Shown here piece by piece: positions 48,258 to 57,595 of a DNA stretch of 64,000 nucleotides (position 1 is its first letter; every line of letters starts with the position of its first letter). The position numbers and the translations under genes were made by a program. This stretch comes from Vreelandella glaciei (GTDB lineage Bacteria > Pseudomonadota > Gammaproteobacteria > Pseudomonadales > Halomonadaceae): contig NZ_JACCDE010000001.1 of NCBI RefSeq assembly GCF_013415125.1, forward strand, positions 186,001-250,000, in the 5' to 3' direction. Below the pieces are notes generated by a model. That model did no database searches. It was not told the DNA's origin and worked only from the letters and a program-made list of their open reading frames with translations.

Positions 48258-48539
48258 TCAATCAATCCGTGAAGAAGGGCTTGAAGAAGGTAACGTGGTA
48301 AGGGCACGAGAGCCCCGTGAAACCGTGGCGATACCCACGCCCAGGGTTTCGGCAATTTTGCGGTGGGGCACGCCTTCACGCAGCAACTTAAAAATTTGTA
48401 GGCGTTTACTGATTTCTTGGTACTCTGCAGGCGTTAGCAGGCTAGCCAGGGCTTCGTCCATTGCTTTAGGTGAGTCAATGGCGAGCAAATGGCGAATGAG
48501 TTCAGCCTGGTAGTTATCGTCTGTTGTCATATGTGCCAC
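48258..48539 (-). CDS. trpR: Trp operon repressor
   Basis: A 93-residue helical DNA-binding protein (E. coli TrpR: 108). The core LASLLTPAEYQEISKRLQIFKLLREGVPHRKIAETLGVGIATVSRGSRAL contains the helix-turn-helix and matches E. coli TrpR in LTP...R...I..LL and GAGIATITRGS. With tryptophan bound it represses aromatic genes. Starts at 48539 (MAH) and 48530 (MTT) are possible. It is the first gene of trpR-trpE-trpG, directly behind a near-consensus operator, so it should repress itself as well as anthranilate synthase. Confidence 0.9.
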   Translation of the reverse strand: MAHMTTDDNYQAELIRHLLAIDSPKAMDEALASLLTPAEYQEISKRLQIFKLLREGVPHRKIAETLGVGIATVSRGSRALTTLPSSSPSSRID

Positions 48540-48554
48540 CAGGTAATATGCATT

Positions 48555-48598
48555 GTACTAGCGTACTAGTACGCTACCTGATTGCTCAGGGAAGTCAA
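48555..48598 (-). promoter_or_regulatory. trpREG promoter and TrpR operator
   Basis: GTACTAGCGTACTAGTAC at 48555-48572 has the two TrpR half-sites GTACTAG and CTAGTAC in the spacing of the E. coli trp operator. On the minus strand TTGACT (48593-48598) lies 16 bases from TAGCGT (48571-48576), so the operator covers the -10 and start region. The whole spacer to the divergent antiporter gene is 87 bases, so TrpR might affect that gene too. Confidence 0.85.
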
Positions 48599-48626
48599 GC
48601 AGCACGTTTCATTTTGAGGAGTCCCC

Positions 48627-50522
48627 ATGACCAGTTATTTCATTCAGGCGTTTATTTATCTTGTTGCCGCGGTGATTGCAGTACCGCTTGCCAAGCGTTT
48701 TGGCCTGGGTTCTGTGCTGGGTTACTTGGTTGCCGGTGTCGTGATCGGTCCAATACTGGGGCTGGTGGGTCAAGAGACCACCACTATTCAGCATTTTGCC
48801 GAGTTTGGCGTGGTGATGATGCTGTTTTTGGTCGGCATGGAGCTGGATCCCAAGGGCCTTTGGGCGATGCGGGTGCGGTTGATTGGTCTGGGTGGGCTTC
48901 AGGTTGTGTTAACCGCCGCGGCTGGCACCGCTATTGCCTGGTGGCTGGGGCTGGTTTGGCAAACTGCCCTGGCGGTGGGGCTGATTTTTGCGCTCTCTTC
49001 CACGGCGATTGTGCTGCAAACACTCAATGAAAAGGGGCTCGCCAAAACGGAGGGTGGGCGCAGCGCTTTCTCGGTGTTGCTGTTTCAGGATATTGCGGTG
49101 ATCCCCATGCTGGCGCTGATCCCGCTGCTGGCGCTGCCTGAGTTGATGGGGGCGGGCGGTGATGACGGTCATGCCAGCTTAAGCCTGGTAGCGAACTTGC
49201 CCGGCTGGGCTCATGCCTTAGTGGTTGTGACAGCTATCGCAAGCGTTATTGCCGCTGGCTACTATTTGATGCCGCTGCTATTTCGCTATGTAATTGGTTC
49301 TGGCCTGCGTGAAGTATTTACCGCTACCGCGCTAATGCTGGTGATTGGCATCGCCGCACTGATGAGTGTAGTCAATTTGTCCCCCGCCCTTGGCGCCTTC
49401 CTGGCGGGAGTGGTGCTCGCCAACAGCGAATTTAAGCACGAACTGGAAGCCAATATTGAGCCCTTCAAAGGACTGCTGCTGGGGCTGTTCTTTATTACCG
49501 TAGGGGCAGGTATCAACTTCTCGGTGTTAGCCGCAGAGTGGGGCACGGTGCTATCGCTAGGCTTGGCGGTTATCGTTATAAAGGGTGTGATTCTGCTGGG
49601 TTTGGCGTTGCTGTTTCGGGTACATGGTAGCAACGGCTGGCTATTCACTTTAAGCCTTGCCCAAGCCGGTGAGTTCGGTTTTGTACTGCTGACCTACAGC
49701 GTTCAAAACAACGTAATACCTACCGATATCTCCCAGGTGCTTTCGTTAGTCGTGGCGCTATCGATGTTCTTAACGCCGCTGCTGTTTATTGCCTATGACC
49801 GGCTGGTGCTGCCGCGCTACCTTATTGCTAAAAACGATGACACCGAGGCCGATACTATTGAGGAGCAGGCCCCCGTCATCGTTGCGGGCGTAGGGCGGTT
49901 TGGACAAATTATCTGCCGCTTGTTGCGCGCCAATAATATCCCCATCGTGGCGCTGGATCTGGAGATCGAGCAGATCGAGAATCTGCGCAAAATTAACATC
50001 AAAAGCTACTTTGGCGATGCCAGTCGCTCCGACTTGCTAGAGACCGCGGGGATCGAGCACGCCCGGCTACTGGTTATCGCGCTAGACGACCGTGAGCGTG
50101 CCGTGCAGATGGTTAAGCATGTGAAGTATGCCTACCCCCAAGTGTGGGTACTGGCCCGTGCATTCGACCGTGGGCATGGCTATCAGCTACGTGACGCGGG
50201 TGCCGACGACGTTATCAGTGAAACCTATCATTCAGCGCTGGAGCTGGGCGGGCACGCACTGACAGCCATGGGCGTTCACCCCATGCGCGCCAAGCAAATG
50301 ACCTGGGCGTTTGTGCAGAACGAAGATGCCCATGAGGATGAACTGTTTGAGGCCTGGAAAGAGATCGAAGAGGGCATCAGCTTCAGCCCCCGCTACGGTG
50401 AGCTATTTATGAAGCTGGAAGAGTCGTTGAACAGCGCAATGCAGCAGGATTGGCCAGAGCCCCAACAGGAAGATGTGCCGATCTGGACGCCACCTGAAAG
50501 CGATCAAGATCAAAAAGCCTAA
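48627..50522 (+). CDS. KefB/KefC-type monovalent cation:proton antiporter (CPA2)
   Basis: A 631-residue membrane protein with about twelve spans (Na+/H+ exchanger domain, 1-385) and a cytoplasmic TrkA-N/RCK domain whose nucleotide fold begins APVIVAGVGRFGQIICRLL (about 412-430). The motif ALSSTAIVLQTLNEKG and LLFQDIAVIP are typical of KefB/KefC. In E. coli these export K+ under glutathione control during electrophile stress. The usual ancillary subunit KefF/KefG is not present here. GAGGAG precedes the ATG at 48627. Its stop overlaps that of the convergent next gene. Confidence 0.9.
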   Translation: MTSYFIQAFIYLVAAVIAVPLAKRFGLGSVLGYLVAGVVIGPILGLVGQETTTIQHFAEFGVVMMLFLVGMELDPKGLWAMRVRLIGLGGLQVVLTAAAGTAIAWWLGLVWQTALAVGLIFALSSTAIVLQTLNEKGLAKTEGGRSAFSVLLFQDIAVIPMLALIPLLALPELMGAGGDDGHASLSLVANLPGWAHALVVVTAIASVIAAGYYLMPLLFRYVIGSGLREVFTATALMLVIGIAALMSVVNLSPALGAFLAGVVLANSEFKHELEANIEPFKGLLLGLFFITVGAGINFSVLAAEWGTVLSLGLAVIVIKGVILLGLALLFRVHGSNGWLFTLSLAQAGEFGFVLLTYSVQNNVIPTDISQVLSLVVALSMFLTPLLFIAYDRLVLPRYLIAKNDDTEADTIEEQAPVIVAGVGRFGQIICRLLRANNIPIVALDLEIEQIENLRKINIKSYFGDASRSDLLETAGIEHARLLVIALDDRERAVQMVKHVKYAYPQVWVLARAFDRGHGYQLRDAGADDVISETYHSALELGGHALTAMGVHPMRAKQMTWAFVQNEDAHEDELFEAWKEIEEGISFSPRYGELFMKLEESLNSAMQQDWPEPQQEDVPIWTPPESDQDQKA

Positions 50523-51082
50523 AACGGCAGGTGCAACGAGGCGCTTAACATATTGAGGTGGCTAAGGGTGGGGGCGTCGATGCGTTCGTACTCTAGGCGG
50601 CTGACGAGTCGATTGATCGTCACCGTGGCGCCGAAACCTTGCAGCAATGCCGTGCCGCTTTCATCGGCGCCTTCCTGGTCGCTTTCCCCCCGCCATTCTG
50701 TGATGCCGGACTTTGCATAGACGCTGAAGGCGCCCATGCGAACTCCGGCAACAATGGCACCGCCCAAACTCAACGTATCCATAATTAGTGGATTTACACT
50801 GGAGGAAATGGGAATTTCTTCGCTTTCCCGGTAGGCAATTTCAGCGCCGATATCGAGTTGGGGGAGTCGCCAGGGGCTGAAGCCTGCGGTGACCCGAAAA
50901 CCGCTGGTATAGTTATCAAGGCTTTGAAGGTCGCTGCCTTCCAAGATAACGCCGTTATCCAGCTGCATGAGTTCGCTGTTGGGTGCGGTATAGGCCATTA
51001 CCGGCGGGGTATCGTCGGCGTAGCTGCTAAACCAGGGAACAGCGCAGCAGAGCAGGGTGCTTGCCAAGCGTTTGGTTGGCAT
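50519..51082 (-). CDS. Putative outer-membrane beta-barrel protein
   Basis: A 187-residue protein with a signal peptide (about 1-22, CCAVPWFSSYA) and alternating hydrophobic strands ending in Phe (LSASLHLPF), as in small outer-membrane barrels. Segments such as YTSGFRVTAGFSPWRLPQLDIGAEIAYRES and VRMGAFSVYAKSGITEW look like adjacent strands of an OmpA/OmpW-like barrel. I do not recognise a specific family and give no function. Its stop codon shares bases with that of the convergent antiporter gene. Confidence 0.7.
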   Translation of the reverse strand: MPTKRLASTLLCCAVPWFSSYADDTPPVMAYTAPNSELMQLDNGVILEGSDLQSLDNYTSGFRVTAGFSPWRLPQLDIGAEIAYRESEEIPISSSVNPLIMDTLSLGGAIVAGVRMGAFSVYAKSGITEWRGESDQEGADESGTALLQGFGATVTINRLVSRLEYERIDAPTLSHLNMLSASLHLPF

Positions 51083-51174
51083 TTTTCGTACACCTATTGT
51101 TTTATACCCATATATTGTCGTATACCCATGGGGTGGGAGAATACGGGCCGGGAGAAAAAGCTATCCCATTCAGA

Positions 51175-51999
51175 CTAGCAACTGGCTTGGATTTCCACCA
51201 CTTTAATTGCACCCTCGGCTAAGTTATCGACTAAATTTTTACCCATCGTGATAAAGCGCTCGCCAAATACCCACTGGGGAGATAGCACCGCTTGACGTGG
51301 CGCCTGCTCTTTTTGCCGCTGTCTCTGGCGCCACTCCAAGGCTAATTTGCTCCAGTCTTCCGTGTGTTCAAGTCGAAAACCGCCTGTTTCCAGCAATCGA
51401 GTCAGCTCCGCAATAGTCATTAGATGGGAGTGCTCAGAAGAGGCCGCCCAAGGCACTGGATAGCGAAGTTGCGCCACGTTCGGGCCGCTGACGACTTCAT
51501 GCATCACTAGCTGCCCGTCAGGGCGCAGAACACGGCGGCTTTCTGCGATTACCTTGGTGGCATCGGGCATATTGAGTAGGCTGTGCTGAAAGAGCACGGC
51601 ATCAAAGCTGCTATCGGCAAATGGCAGGGCGCTCGCGTTACCGGTTACCCAGGTGAGTGGTAACGAGTCAGCCTGGTTAACCCGTAAGCTCAGCGCTTTG
51701 TTCAGTGCACTGAAGCCATGCGTAATATCCAGCCCAGTCATCTTAAAACCCAGCGAAGCACCCTGGCGCATCAATCCGCCCAGTCCCGCGCCGATATCGA
51801 GCACTTTGCTGTGGGTGTCAGGGTTGAGGCCTGCAAGCAGCCGCTTAGAGGCCGCCACGCCACCAATATGCAGCTGATCCAAAGGGGCCAGTTGATGCAG
51901 CGTGGGGCCAGCGGGGTAGTGGGCGTCAATCTGTGCCAATACCTCATCAGCGCGTAGGGCGCGCTGATAGTGGTGGGCTAAAGGGTTGGAGGGGGTCAT
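51175..51999 (-). CDS. Class I SAM-dependent methyltransferase
   Basis: A 274-residue protein with the SAM-binding motif KVLDIGAGLGGLMRQGA (about 65-81), the acidic strand MTGLDIT and FDAVLFQHSLLNMPD and RRVLRPDGQLVMHEV. The fold is that of UbiE/Coq5-like small-molecule methyltransferases; the substrate is unknown. It starts 3 bases after the acyl-CoA synthetase gene and is the last gene of the liu operon, so it is presumably cotranscribed with leucine catabolism. Its role there is not obvious. Confidence 0.82.
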   Translation of the reverse strand: MTPSNPLAHHYQRALRADEVLAQIDAHYPAGPTLHQLAPLDQLHIGGVAASKRLLAGLNPDTHSKVLDIGAGLGGLMRQGASLGFKMTGLDITHGFSALNKALSLRVNQADSLPLTWVTGNASALPFADSSFDAVLFQHSLLNMPDATKVIAESRRVLRPDGQLVMHEVVSGPNVAQLRYPVPWAASSEHSHLMTIAELTRLLETGGFRLEHTEDWSKLALEWRQRQRQKEQAPRQAVLSPQWVFGERFITMGKNLVDNLAEGAIKVVEIQASC

Positions 52000-52002
52000 C
52001 GC

Positions 52003-53706
52003 TTACGATTCTTGATCCAAGCCCAGCTCTTGAATGGAAATTTCACGCATTTTAAATTTCTGAATCTTGCCGGTGACGGTCATGGGGAATTCGTCAACGA
52101 ACTTGAAGTAGCGCGGAATTTTGAAGTGGGTGATTTTGCCTTTGCAGTATTCGCGCAGCTCTTCACCGGTGACTTCGCCCGCGGTGCTGTTGAGTTTTAC
52201 CCAGGCAATCAACTCTTCGCCGTACTTCTTGTCCGGCACGCCGGTGACCTGTACTTCGGAAATCGCCGGGTGGGCGTAAAGAAACTCTTCGATCTCTTTG
52301 GGATAAACGTTCTCGCCGCCGCGGATCACCATATCTTTAATACGCCCCACGATCTGAATGTAGCCCTCTTCATCCATGGTGGCCAGATCACCTGTGTGCA
52401 TCCAGCCTGCTTCGTCAATCGCTTCAGCGGTGGCTTTGTCGTTATTCCAGTACTTGAGCATCACGCTGTACCCGCGGGTACATAGTTCGCCAATTTCACC
52501 GCGGGGGAGAATGCCTCCGTTGCCAGGGTCGACAATTTTGTTCTCTAAGTGAGGCTGGGTGCGGCCCACGGTGGAAACGCGTTTCTCAATGCTGTCGTTG
52601 GCACCCGTTTGAGTGGAGACCGGGCTGGTTTCCGTCATGCCGTAAGCGATCTGCACACCCTTCATATTCATCTTGCTGATCACCTGCTTCATGATTTCCG
52701 CAGGGCAGATCGAGCCCGCCATAATCCCGGTGCGCAGCGTGGAGAAGTCAGTGCTAGCAAAACCCTCGTGTTCAAGCTCGGCGATAAACATGGTGGGCAC
52801 GCCGTAGAGCGCGGTGGCTTTCTGCTCGTGAACCGCTTTAAGTACTTTGCCGGGATCGAAGCCCTCATCCGGGTAAATCATGGTGGCGCCGTGGGTCATA
52901 CAGCCCAGGTTGCCCATCACCATACCAAAGCAGTGATAGAGCGGTACCGGAATCACCAAACGGTCTTCGCTAGTAAAGCCCATACTCTCCGCTACAAAAA
53001 AGCCGTTATTGAGAATATTGTGGTGGGAAAGGGTCGCGCCTTTAGGGAAGCCCGTGGTGCCAGAGGTGTACTGAATATTGATCGCATCATCAAACTGCAG
53101 CGTTGCTTGCAAGTCATCAACGTCGGTTTGGCTAACCTTGCTGGCTTCGTTCATTAAGTCAGACCAGCGCCACATACCGCCCAATTTTTCGCTGCTCAAG
53201 TTAATAATGCACTCAAGATCGGACAGTTTAGACGACTTGAGTTTGCCTTCGGCACAGGTGTTAAGTTCCGGTGCCAGTTCATATAGCATGGCGCTGTAGT
53301 CAGAGCTTTTGAAGCTATTGGCGGTGACCAAAAAGCGCGCACCGGATTGGTTCAGCGCGTACTCCAATTCGTGAGTGCGGTAAGAGGGATTAATATTGAC
53401 CAGAATGGCGCCAATTTTGGCGGTGGCAAACTGAGTCAATGTCCATTCGCTGCAGTTGGGTGCCCAAATGGCCACCCGGTCACCTTTGTTGACGCCGATG
53501 GAGAGCAGGGCGCGGGCGCAGCGATTGACCTCTTCCTGGAGTTGGCGATAGCTCCAGTGAATGTTTTGATGCAGCACAATTAGCGCATCGTTATCAGCAT
53601 ATTGCGTCGCGATTTGGTCAAATTTATCGCCGATCGTCATGCCAAGAAGCGGCTTGTCAGCCATGCTGCTGGAGTAGCTGGGTTGGGTAAGGGTAGGTGA
53701 TGCCAT
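52003..53706 (-). CDS. AMP-dependent acyl-CoA synthetase of the liu operon
   Basis: A 567-residue adenylate-forming enzyme. Motifs are [11 protein letters not shown] (213-223), the [10 protein letters not shown] region, [40 protein letters not shown] and the terminal catalytic Lys in [13 protein letters not shown]. It resembles the ACSF2-like medium-chain group. Its place behind liuE suggests that it activates a branched or short/medium-chain acid, for example isovalerate or an acyclic terpenoid acid, to feed this pathway; that is inference. It follows liuE after 86 bases. Confidence 0.9.
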   Translation of the reverse strand: MASPTLTQPSYSSSMADKPLLGMTIGDKFDQIATQYADNDALIVLHQNIHWSYRQLQEEVNRCARALLSIGVNKGDRVAIWAPNCSEWTLTQFATAKIGAILVNINPSYRTHELEYALNQSGARFLVTANSFKSSDYSAMLYELAPELNTCAEGKLKSSKLSDLECIINLSSEKLGGMWRWSDLMNEASKVSQTDVDDLQATLQFDDAINIQYTSGTTGFPKGATLSHHNILNNGFFVAESMGFTSEDRLVIPVPLYHCFGMVMGNLGCMTHGATMIYPDEGFDPGKVLKAVHEQKATALYGVPTMFIAELEHEGFASTDFSTLRTGIMAGSICPAEIMKQVISKMNMKGVQIAYGMTETSPVSTQTGANDSIEKRVSTVGRTQPHLENKIVDPGNGGILPRGEIGELCTRGYSVMLKYWNNDKATAEAIDEAGWMHTGDLATMDEEGYIQIVGRIKDMVIRGGENVYPKEIEEFLYAHPAISEVQVTGVPDKKYGEELIAWVKLNSTAGEVTGEELREYCKGKITHFKIPRYFKFVDEFPMTVTGKIQKFKMREISIQELGLDQES

Positions 53707-53792
53707 GGTGTATCTCTCCGATATTTTTCTTGTCCGAACGGGAAGGCAGGGGATAACTCGCTGCTTTTAATTTTTATTATTCATGTCTCATT

Positions 53793-54698
53793 TCAACGGC
53801 TAAGGCCTTTTGCCAGGGCCACCTTGGAACTGGGCTTGCGGCCTAGCTCGTGGGTGATCCAGTAGCCGGTTTCAATCACGGCCTGTAGGTCGATGCCCGT
53901 TTCAATCCCTAGTCCTTCCAGCAGATAGAGTACGTCTTCAGTGGCTACGTTGCCGGAAGCGCCCTTGGCATAGGGGCAGCCGCCAAGTCCCGCGGTAGCG
54001 GCATCAATAACGCTAACGCCTTCTTCTAGCACGGCATAAAGATTTGCCAGCGCCATGCCGTAGGTGTCGTGGAAGTGAGCGGCCAGAAACTCAATGGGCA
54101 CCTGTTGGCGCGTCGTCTCAATCATGCGTTTAGCAGCCAGCGGCGTGCCGACGCCAATGGTGTCGCCCAGGGACACCTCGTAGCAGCCCATCTCATAAAG
54201 CGCCTTGGCCACTTCAGCCACTTTGGCGGGGGCTATCTCGCCTTCGTAGGGGCAGCCCAATACGCAGGAGACGTAGCCGCGTACGCGCACGCCAGCCTCT
54301 CGGGCGCGCTCTAACACCGGCTCAAAGCGGGTCAGTGATTCAGCAATGGAGCAGTTAATGTTCTTTTGCGAAAAAGCCTCAGACGCCGCACCAAATACCG
54401 CGACTTCCTCAACGCCCACGGTTAGCGCGTTTGCGAGCCCTTTTAGGTTGGGCGTCAGCGCGGAGTACACCACGCCTGGCTGGCGTGTGATGCCCGCCAT
54501 CACCTCAACGGCGTCGCCCATTTGTGGCACCCACTTGGGTGATACAAAGCTGGCGGCTTCGATGTGCGTGATACCTGCTTTAGCAAGCCGCTCAATCAGA
54601 GCAATCTTAGTCCCGGTGGGCACAATGGCCCCCGGCTCATTTTGCAGGCCGTCACGGGGCGACATTTCAAACAGCTTTACAGAAGTAGGCAGTGGCAT
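53793..54698 (-). CDS. liuE: Hydroxymethylglutaryl-CoA lyase
   Basis: A 301-residue TIM-barrel enzyme that splits HMG-CoA into acetoacetate and acetyl-CoA, the last step of leucine breakdown. SPRDGLQNE (13-21) binds metal; [14 protein letters not shown] and [19 protein letters not shown] with the active-loop Cys are diagnostic. It starts 9 bases after liuD and is followed by the acyl-CoA synthetase gene. Confidence 0.95.
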   Translation of the reverse strand: MPLPTSVKLFEMSPRDGLQNEPGAIVPTGTKIALIERLAKAGITHIEAASFVSPKWVPQMGDAVEVMAGITRQPGVVYSALTPNLKGLANALTVGVEEVAVFGAASEAFSQKNINCSIAESLTRFEPVLERAREAGVRVRGYVSCVLGCPYEGEIAPAKVAEVAKALYEMGCYEVSLGDTIGVGTPLAAKRMIETTRQQVPIEFLAAHFHDTYGMALANLYAVLEEGVSVIDAATAGLGGCPYAKGASGNVATEDVLYLLEGLGIETGIDLQAVIETGYWITHELGRKPSSKVALAKGLSR

Positions 54699-54707
54699 CA
54701 GTGACTC

Positions 54708-56762
54708 CTATTCGTTGGCCGCAAAGTCGAGTAGCACAGCGCCTTGGCTAACCGTGTCGCCCGCTTGGAAATGGAACGCATCCACGCTGCCATCGGCGGG
54801 GGCAGTCATGGTGTGTTCCATTTTCATGGCTTCCATGACCATTAGCGGCATGCCTTTTTCAACCGCCACGCCGGGCGCCACAAGCAGAGCCACCACCGTG
54901 CCATTCATGGGCGCAGTCAGCGTGGACTCCGCTTCATGATGGCCGTGGTCAATGGCGTCAATACGCCGCCAGAACAAGCGGGTTTCACCGCTTGGGTCGG
55001 CCATCACGACCACATGACCGTCGCGGCGGGCCTGCAGGCGACGGCGGTGACCATTCAAGGTAACGGCGACCGCATCGCCTGTGAGCGGTTGCAAACTCGC
55101 GGTAAGGGTTTCATCGCCAATGGTGAGGTTCCAAAGCGATTCGCCCGCGCTGCGTTTACCTTCGACGATCACTACCGCTTCATCGCTATCCGGCGCTTGC
55201 GCACTTGCCGGGTCACACAGGGCAATGCGAATGGTGTGCGGGGCGTTGAGGCGGAAGCCGTCGTGGCGATCCCAGGGCGAGTCGCTTTCGCACTCCTGAG
55301 CCAGTTGATTCAGGCCAATCAGTGCCGCGCTGGCGTAGGCCTCCATGCTGTAAGTGCGGGGAGCAAACAGTGTCGCTTCGTTGCGTTCTATAAAGCGGGT
55401 ATCCAGCTCCACGTTCTTAAAGCCGGGGTGGGTCGCCAAGCGCATTAAGAAGGCACGGTTGGTCACGACACCTTGTACATCCAGCGCCGCCAATGCGCGG
55501 TTGAGTGTAGCCAGCGCCGCATCACGATCGGCACCGTGAACAATCAGCTTGGCGAGCATGGGGTCGTAGTGCATCGACACCGCATCACCGCTCTCCACGC
55601 CGCTGTCCAGGCGCACCTGGTCGCCGCTCAGACCCGCGCCTTCTAAATCCAGTGCAAAGCGAGTGAGCTGGCCGGTAGCAGGTAAGAAATCCTGATCTGG
55701 GTCTTCGGCGTAGATACGCGCTTCAAAGCTATGGCCGGTAATGGTTAGCTCGTCTTGGCTGCAAGGCAGCGGTTCGCCCATGGCCACGCGCAACTGCCAC
55801 TCCACCAAGTCCTGACCGGTGATCATTTCGGTAACCGGGTGCTCGACCTGGAGACGGGTGTTCATCTCCATAAAGTAGAACGAACCATCAATGTCTAAAA
55901 GAAACTCGACGGTTCCCGCGCCCACGTAGCCGATCTCCTGAGCAGCGCGCACCGCGGCATCGCCCATGGCGCTGCGCAGCTCCGCCGTCATGCCGGGGGC
56001 GGGGGCTTCTTCGATGACTTTTTGATGGCGCCGCTGAACGCTGCAGTCCCGCTCGAACAGGTAAACGCCGTTGCCGTGGCGGTCGCAGAATACCTGCACT
56101 TCTACATGGCGCGGCTGCACCAGATACTTCTCGATCAGCATCCGGTCATCACCAAAAGCAGCTTTAGATTCACGGCGGCAGCCATCTAATGCAGCTTGAA
56201 AACTATCGCCAGACTCAACCACGCGCATCCCTTTACCACCGCCGCCGGCGCTGGCTTTGAGCATCACCGGATAGCCAATGTTGTCGGCTTCGCTGCGCAG
56301 CAGGGCGTCGTCTTGATCGTCGCCGTGATAGCCCGGCACCAGTGGCACGCCCGCATTGGCCATACGCGCTTTGGCGGCGGATTTGTCACCCATGGCGGCA
56401 ATCGCCGAGGCGGGCGGGCCGACGAAGGTAATGCCTGCTTCTTCAAGGGCTTTGACGAAGGTGCCGTTTTCGGAAAGAAAGCCGTAGCCGGGGTGAATAG
56501 CGCCAGTACCGGTGCGCTTGGCAGCTTCGATCACCGCATCGATATTGAGATAGCTTTCCCGGGCGGCGGCAGGCCCCAGACGAACGGCCTCGTCGGCTTC
56601 ACGGACGTGGCGTGCGCTGGCATCGGCGTCAGAGTAAACCGCGACGGTTTTCAGGCCCATCCGGCGCGCAGTGCGCATCACCCGGCAGGCGATTTCGCCG
56701 CGGTTGGCGACCAGTAAAGTATCAAAAGGCGTCGTGCGAGCGGTTTTTTCGTGTTTTATCAT
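54708..56762 (-). CDS. liuD: Methylcrotonyl-CoA carboxylase, biotin-containing subunit
   Basis: A 684-residue subunit with biotin carboxylase (about 12-460; GGGGKGM ATP-grasp loop, EMNTRLQVEHPVTE), a BT domain and a C-terminal biotinyl domain with Lys647 in VMEAMKMEHT. It carries CO2 on biotin to convert 3-methylcrotonyl-CoA to 3-methylglutaconyl-CoA with LiuB. It overlaps liuC by four bases (ATGA). Confidence 0.95.
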   Translation of the reverse strand: MIKHEKTARTTPFDTLLVANRGEIACRVMRTARRMGLKTVAVYSDADASARHVREADEAVRLGPAAARESYLNIDAVIEAAKRTGTGAIHPGYGFLSENGTFVKALEEAGITFVGPPASAIAAMGDKSAAKARMANAGVPLVPGYHGDDQDDALLRSEADNIGYPVMLKASAGGGGKGMRVVESGDSFQAALDGCRRESKAAFGDDRMLIEKYLVQPRHVEVQVFCDRHGNGVYLFERDCSVQRRHQKVIEEAPAPGMTAELRSAMGDAAVRAAQEIGYVGAGTVEFLLDIDGSFYFMEMNTRLQVEHPVTEMITGQDLVEWQLRVAMGEPLPCSQDELTITGHSFEARIYAEDPDQDFLPATGQLTRFALDLEGAGLSGDQVRLDSGVESGDAVSMHYDPMLAKLIVHGADRDAALATLNRALAALDVQGVVTNRAFLMRLATHPGFKNVELDTRFIERNEATLFAPRTYSMEAYASAALIGLNQLAQECESDSPWDRHDGFRLNAPHTIRIALCDPASAQAPDSDEAVVIVEGKRSAGESLWNLTIGDETLTASLQPLTGDAVAVTLNGHRRRLQARRDGHVVVMADPSGETRLFWRRIDAIDHGHHEAESTLTAPMNGTVVALLVAPGVAVEKGMPLMVMEAMKMEHTMTAPADGSVDAFHFQAGDTVSQGAVLLDFAANE

Positions 56763-57583
56763 GAACGACGCTCCGAAGCGTTAGGTGTGTTATTCGATTC
56801 GACCCAATTCGGGCGGCGCTTCTCAAAAAAGCTGGATAAACCCTCTTGGCCCTCGTGGCTTACCCGCAGTTTGGCGATCACCTGGCAGGTATGTTCGCGG
56901 GTGGCGTCACTGTCAGGCGCTCGAACGACCGTGGCCATCAGCGCCTTGGTGGCGCGCTGGGCTTGGGGCGAGCCGGCTAACAGGGTGGCCAGCATGGCGT
57001 CCACTTCGTCGTCTAGCTTATCGTGCTCCACCACCAGATGGACTAGACCCAGCGCGAGCGCTATTTCGGCGTCCATGACTTCTGCGGTTAACGCATAGCG
57101 GCGCATCTGTCGCTCGCCTAGGGCTCGCTGCACGTAAGGGCTGATGACTGCGGGCGATAGGCCTATTTTGACTTCCGAAAGGCAGAATTTGGCTTTACCC
57201 GAGGCGATCACCACATCGCAGCAAGCGGCCAAACCCACCGCGCCGCCAAAGGCGGCGCCTTGCACACGGCAGACGGTAGGGCAGGGCAGCGTATCCAGGC
57301 CGTGCATAAGTGCTGCCAGCTTGCGGGAATCGGCGACGTTATCTTCCAGGTCGTAATCGACCATGCGCTTCATCCAGTTCAGATCGGCACCCGCGGAGAA
57401 GCTTTTGCCTTCTGAACCCAGCACTACTGCGCGCACATCGCCTGCTTCAGCCAACGAATGCAACTGATCAAGGTGCGCGTTTAGCTCAGCAATCAGGCTG
57501 TCGTCAAAAGCGTTATGCACCTCGGGGCGGTTTAAGGTCAGGCGCGCCACACCCTCTTCTATAGTCAGCGTTGAGTAAGCCAT
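56759..57583 (-). CDS. liuC: Methylglutaconyl-CoA hydratase (enoyl-CoA hydratase family)
   Basis: A 274-residue crotonase-fold enzyme that hydrates 3-methylglutaconyl-CoA to HMG-CoA. LNRPEVHNAFDDSLIAEL, LGSEGKSFSAGADLNWMKRM and GAAFGGAVGLAACCDVVIAS are crotonase signatures; SAGADLNWMKRM is typical of LiuC. It lies between liuB (12 bases away) and liuD (overlap), as in Pseudomonas. Confidence 0.93.
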   Translation of the reverse strand: MAYSTLTIEEGVARLTLNRPEVHNAFDDSLIAELNAHLDQLHSLAEAGDVRAVVLGSEGKSFSAGADLNWMKRMVDYDLEDNVADSRKLAALMHGLDTLPCPTVCRVQGAAFGGAVGLAACCDVVIASGKAKFCLSEVKIGLSPAVISPYVQRALGERQMRRYALTAEVMDAEIALALGLVHLVVEHDKLDDEVDAMLATLLAGSPQAQRATKALMATVVRAPDSDATREHTCQVIAKLRVSHEGQEGLSSFFEKRRPNWVESNNTPNASERRS

Positions 57584-57595
57584 GGTAAGACCCCC

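Noticed and set aside
48524-49030. 168-codon frame overlapping trpR promoter and the antiporter start
   Set aside because: Out-of-frame reading of the antiporter gene; Cys/Trp/Gly-rich composition typical of frame shadows.
52549-53157. 202-codon frame on the plus strand inside the acyl-CoA synthetase gene
   Set aside because: Antisense shadow; His/Gly/Arg-rich composition, no ribosome site or family match.
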